From Desulfonauticus sp. 38_4375 (GTDB taxonomy: Bacteria > Desulfobacterota > Desulfovibrionia > Desulfovibrionales > Desulfonatronovibrionaceae): 40,465 bases of DNA. The notes under the pieces were generated by a model. The model was not told the origin of the DNA and did not search any database. It was given only the letters and a program-made list of their open reading frames with translations. The position numbers were made by a program, and so were the translations under genes. The stretch covers positions 1 to 40,465 of the forward strand of contig LGER01000009.1 in NCBI GenBank assembly GCA_001507915.1, written 5' to 3'. Of this stretch, positions 37,415 to 40,465 are shown in pieces (the first letter of the stretch is position 1; every line of letters begins with the position of its first letter).

Positions 37415-38602
37415 ATGTACTTAAATAAACAGATAACAGGTTATCTGGAGAGAGCTTCCTGGATTCGCAAGATGTTTGAAAAAGGTAGAGAGCTCAAGCA
37501 AAAATATGGCCAGGACAGGGTCTATGATTTTAGCCTGGGTAATCCTGACCTACCTCCACCTCCAGGAGTTATAACTGCCCTTGGAGAAGTAAAAGAAAGG
37601 GCCAAGCAGCCCTTAGGGCTTGGTTATATGCCCAATGCTGGTTTCCCGGAGTTAAGGGAACGCTTGGCTGCTTTTTTAAGCAAAGAACAGGGAGTAAAAT
37701 TTCAGGCTGAAGATGTGGTCATTACCTGCGGGGCTGCAGGTGGAATCAATGCCCTTTTGCGTGCCCTTTTAGAGCCAGGGGAAGAAGTGGTTACCTTTGC
37801 CCCTTATTTTGTGGAATATGGTTTTTATGCTGAAAACCATCAAGGTAAGCTAAGGGTAGTAAAAACCTTAGAGCCCGACTTTGCCCTGGATATGGAAGGC
37901 TTGGCCAGGGCTATTAGCAAGCAAACCAGGGTAGTGCTTATCAATTCTCCCAACAATCCCAGTGGGCAAATAATTAGTGAAGAAGAATTAGGCAAGATAA
38001 GTGATGTTTTGACTGCAAAGAGTAAAGAAATAGGTCATCCCATTTTCCTGGTAGCAGATGAACCCTACAGGTTCTTGACTTATGAAGGGGCTTTGGTCCC
38101 TTCTATTTTTAAATTTTATCCCTATTCAGTGGTAGTAAGTTCCTTTTCCAAAAGCTTGGGGTTAGCTGGCGAAAGAATCGGCTATGTGGCTGTAAACCCT
38201 CAACTGGAAAATAAAGAGGAACTGGTAAATGGCTTGATTTTGACCAACAGAATTTTGGGTTTTGTCAATGCACCAGTAATTGGACAATATTTACTTCTGG
38301 CTGCTTTAGGAGAAGAAGTGGATAAAGAAATTTATTATAAGAGAAGAAGATTGATGGGTGAGATTTTAGAAGAAGCAGGCCTTAACTTTACCTGGCCCGG
38401 GGGTGGATTTTATTTTTTCCCTCAAGCTCCAGACAGAGAAGAGGGCAAGTTTATAGATAGTTTGCTGGCAGAAAGGGTGCTGGCTGTACCTGGCACTGGC
38501 TTTGGCTATCCTGGGTATGTGCGTTTTGCCTTTTGTGTGCCAGAGGAAGTAATTAGTAGAGCCAGGGAGCCTATTTTAAGGGCAGTAGAAAGACTCTCTT
38601 AA
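37415..38602 (+). CDS. PLP-dependent aminotransferase, class I/II
   Basis: 395 residues. Fold-type I signatures are NSPNNPSGQIISEEEL, the cofactor-binding Asp in VADEPYRFLTYEG, the Schiff-base Lys in SSFSKSLGLAGERIGYVA, and the carboxylate Arg in GYVRFAFC. The sequence is nearest in feel to the aspartate-aminotransferase-like group, but the amino acid substrate cannot be read from the sequence. A good Shine-Dalgarno (aaaggag) precedes the ATG. It is probably cotranscribed with the sigma-54 regulator upstream, which lies 18 nt away. Confidence 0.9.
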   Translation: MYLNKQITGYLERASWIRKMFEKGRELKQKYGQDRVYDFSLGNPDLPPPPGVITALGEVKERAKQPLGLGYMPNAGFPELRERLAAFLSKEQGVKFQAEDVVITCGAAGGINALLRALLEPGEEVVTFAPYFVEYGFYAENHQGKLRVVKTLEPDFALDMEGLARAISKQTRVVLINSPNNPSGQIISEEELGKISDVLTAKSKEIGHPIFLVADEPYRFLTYEGALVPSIFKFYPYSVVVSSFSKSLGLAGERIGYVAVNPQLENKEELVNGLILTNRILGFVNAPVIGQYLLLAALGEEVDKEIYYKRRRLMGEILEEAGLNFTWPGGGFYFFPQAPDREEGKFIDSLLAERVLAVPGTGFGYPGYVRFAFCVPEEVISRAREPILRAVERLS

Positions 38603-38611
38603 GTCCACAGG

Positions 38612-39217
38612 TTAAAAAAAGGCTTGTAGGTCTGCTACCTGTAGTGCAGTTAGAGCCAGTAAAAGAGCAAGGGTTAAATTAACCACTCTTTTTACTGGCT
38701 TTTTATTTAAGTGTTGATTTAAAATAGAGCCAGCTAAAGTCCAGGTGGAAATGGCCAAAAAACAGATGGTGGTGAGTAAAATATAGGTGGTAAGAAAGTA
38801 AACTGGTTCTTTAGGCATGTCTTTTAAAATGGTAGAATAAATGGCCAGACAATATAAAATAGCTTTAGGGTTAAAAAATTGGAGATAAATACCCTTTTTA
38901 AAATCAAAGAGAATTTTATTTTCTGTTTTTAGTTCATAATTTACCTTTAAGGTCTGAACACTTAAATATAAAATATAAATAGCCCCAAGTATTCCCAGGT
39001 AACTTTTGAAGCTTCCTAAAAAAGTTAAAAGCAGGGTAGAAAATAAAGAAGAAAGGATTAGGAGTAATAAAACCCCAAGAACGATGCCCAGAAGATAGGG
39101 TAAAGTTCTCTTATAGCCGTAATTTATACCCATAATGCTACTGCTTATATTGTTAGGGCCCGGGGTAAAGGAAGTTATAAGGGCAAAGCTAAGCAAGGTG
39201 GAAAAGGTTTCAAGCAT
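38612..39217 (-). CDS. LysE/RhtB-family amino-acid exporter
   Basis: 201 residues, almost all hydrophobic, with about six membrane helices. FTPGPNNISSSIMGINYGYKRTLPYLLGI is the family N-terminal signature, and NPKAILYCLAIYS the second conserved helix. Likely exports a small amino acid or metabolite by proton antiport; the substrate is unknown. The ATG lies one base after the stop of the RND gene, and no Shine-Dalgarno is seen, so it depends on coupled translation. It is convergent with the aminotransferase, with a 9-nt gap. Confidence 0.92.
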   Translation of the reverse strand: MLETFSTLLSFALITSFTPGPNNISSSIMGINYGYKRTLPYLLGIVLGVLLLLILSSLFSTLLLTFLGSFKSYLGILGAIYILYLSVQTLKVNYELKTENKILFDFKKGIYLQFFNPKAILYCLAIYSTILKDMPKEPVYFLTTYILLTTICFLAISTWTLAGSILNQHLNKKPVKRVVNLTLALLLALTALQVADLQAFF

Positions 39218-39218
39218 T

Positions 39219-40465
39219 TTATTTAGTAAATAAATTTTTTAAATCTTGCGCAATTAAAAACAAGCAGGGAATAAGGAGCAGGGTAATAAAAGTGGCAATT
39301 AGAATTCCAAAGCCCAGGCTTATGGCCATGGGGATTAAAAACTGGGCTTGTAAGCTTTTTTCTAAAATCATGGGCATAAGTCCAGCAAAGGTGGTAAGGG
39401 ATGTGAGAATTACTGCTCGAAAGCGCTTTTGTCCAGCTAAATAAGCTGCTTCAAAAGGCTTGTTTCCCTGTTGTTTTAGAAAGTTGGCTGCATCCACCAG
39501 TACCAGGGCATCATTTACAGCCACTCCTGCCAAGCCCACTATGCCAAACATACTTAAGATGCTTAAGTTAAAGCCTAAAAGCAAGTGCCCTAAAATAGCC
39601 CCTAAAATACTGAAGGGAATAGCAGTGATGATGATTAGGGGTTGGCCGTAGGATTTTAAGGGAATGGCCAGAAGCACATAAATAAGCATAAGGGCCAGGA
39701 TAAAACTTTTAAAAATATCCTGCATGGATTCCTTTTGTTCTTTTCCTTCGCCAGCCCAGGACCAGGATAGGTCTGGATACTGGGCTTTTAATTCTGGCAA
39801 AAGGGTCTTGGCCAGGGTGTTTCTTAATTCATTGGCATTGTTTTTGGTTTCATCCACATCAGCAAAAACTGTGACCACCCGTCGGTTATTTACCCTTTTA
39901 ATCTGGGAATAACTTTCAGCTAGTTTAAAGTCAGCCACAAAGCTTAAGGGAACGAATTTGCCCTGAGGGCTTTTTATCCACATTTGAGTAAGGGTTTGGG
40001 CAGAGAGTCTTTTTTTCTCCGGATAGATAACCCTTACTTTAACTTCATCTTTATCCCTTTGAAAGTTTAAGGCTTCTGCTCCATAAAAAGCTGCTCGTAC
40101 TTCCCTGGCGATGTAATTGCTACTAAGTCCCAGATCCAGGCCTACGGGCTTTAATTTTAGCTGGAGTTCTTTTTTGCCCGGGATAAAGGAGTCTCCCACA
40201 TCAAATACTCCAGGTATTTCTTTTAATTTGGCCTGAAACAGGTTGGATATTTTAACTAAGGTGTTGTAATCTGGATGGGATAAATCCAAGGACAAGGGAT
40301 AACCAAAGGAAAAAAGGTCGCTGGAAAAGTTCAGGGTTTCTACTCCTGGTATTTCTCCCACCTGTTCTCGCCATTTGTTAGCTAAAAAGGCAGAGCTTAT
40401 TTTGCGGTATTCATTGCCCAAAAGTTCTACAAAGATTTGGGCCACATTACCTCCTGATTGGCCGC
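39219..40465 (-). CDS. RND efflux transporter (AcrB/HAE1-like), 5' end outside window
   Basis: The C-terminal 415 residues or so of an RND inner-membrane pump. The frame is open to the last base of the window, and a GTG at 40445 is not a true start. The periplasmic porter and docking part is first (VFDVGDSFIPGKKELQLKL-type region and INRVNNRRVVTVFADVD-like segment, here IKRVNNRRVVTVFADVD). Then come the terminal membrane helices with FSILGAILGHLLLGFNLSILSMFGIVGLAGVAVNDALVLVD, ending at LIAQDLKNLFTK. The usual proton-relay Asp pair lies in the missing part. Probably drug, metal or lipid export; its partner membrane-fusion protein is not visible. Expressed ahead of the LysE-type gene. Confidence 0.92.
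   Translation of the reverse strand, partial: GQSGGNVAQIFVELLGNEYRKISSAFLANKWREQVGEIPGVETLNFSSDLFSFGYPLSLDLSHPDYNTLVKISNLFQAKLKEIPGVFDVGDSFIPGKKELQLKLKPVGLDLGLSSNYIAREVRAAFYGAEALNFQRDKDEVKVRVIYPEKKRLSAQTLTQMWIKSPQGKFVPLSFVADFKLAESYSQIKRVNNRRVVTVFADVDETKNNANELRNTLAKTLLPELKAQYPDLSWSWAGEGKEQKESMQDIFKSFILALMLIYVLLAIPLKSYGQPLIIITAIPFSILGAILGHLLLGFNLSILSMFGIVGLAGVAVNDALVLVDAANFLKQQGNKPFEAAYLAGQKRFRAVILTSLTTFAGLMPMILEKSLQAQFLIPMAISLGFGILIATFITLLLIPCLFLIAQDLKNLFTK

Overview
The window is a gene-dense, AT-rich stretch of a Gram-negative bacterial chromosome. It carries 36 protein genes, two of them cut by the window edges, and two tRNA-Ser genes. The Gram-negative call is direct: there is a lipid A block (lpxD, fabZ, lpxA, lpxI), BamA, a Skp/OmpH-like chaperone and a LolC/LolD lipoprotein export pair. 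LpxI instead of LpxH, a BamA with an extra N-terminal domain, a PurL lacking its glutaminase, an AICAR transformylase lacking the cyclohydrolase domain, and two sigma-54 activators together suggest a Desulfobacterota lineage, perhaps an AT-rich Desulfovibrionales/Desulfohalobiaceae relative. That placement is inference; no 16S rRNA is present.

Layout. 1-5819 (+): an edge-cut PAS-GGDEF diguanylate cyclase, a PurS-PurL fusion, and a radical SAM protein of the DNA modification/repair type. 5811-8680 (-): biotin genes bioA-bioD-bioB, overlapping one another and starting 9 nt after tRNA-Ser(UGA), which follows tRNA-Ser(GCU). 9098-12722 (+): lepB, a YifB/ComM-like ATPase and an MltF-like lytic transglycosylase. 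A small unknown gene (-) overlaps the transglycosylase tail. 13033-19277 (+): AICAR transformylase, an RNB ribonuclease, coaX, eno and folD, tightly packed. 19263-25365 (-): a sigma-54 activator with an altered GAFTGA loop, a large secreted TPR protein, a MEMO1-family protein and L-serine dehydratase. 25437-26141 (+): sfsA. 26124-35869 (-): lysS-lolC-lolD-bamA-skp-lpxD-fabZ-lpxA-lpxI, an envelope-biogenesis operon with almost no spacers. 36017-38602 (+): a sigma-54 activator with a degenerate receiver, then an aminotransferase. 38612-40465 (-): the C-terminal part of an RND efflux pump and a LysE-family exporter.

How the genes work together. Biotin synthesis (last three steps), purine synthesis (FGAM synthase, AICAR transformylase) and one-carbon metabolism (FolD, serine deamination) are represented. 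The lysS-to-lpxI block links lipid A assembly, outer-membrane protein insertion and lipoprotein release. Several gene pairs overlap or share only a few bases, and four convergent pairs overlap at their 3' ends.

No mobile element, CRISPR array, phage or defence island is visible, and no clearly new multi-gene system stands out. The points most worth a second look are a BioB missing one expected auxiliary-cluster cysteine, the tRNA-bioA junction without a Shine-Dalgarno, the two unusual sigma-54 activators (one paired with a large TPR protein), the solitary radical SAM repair-type gene, and a hairpin formed by the last codons of both folD and sdaA.
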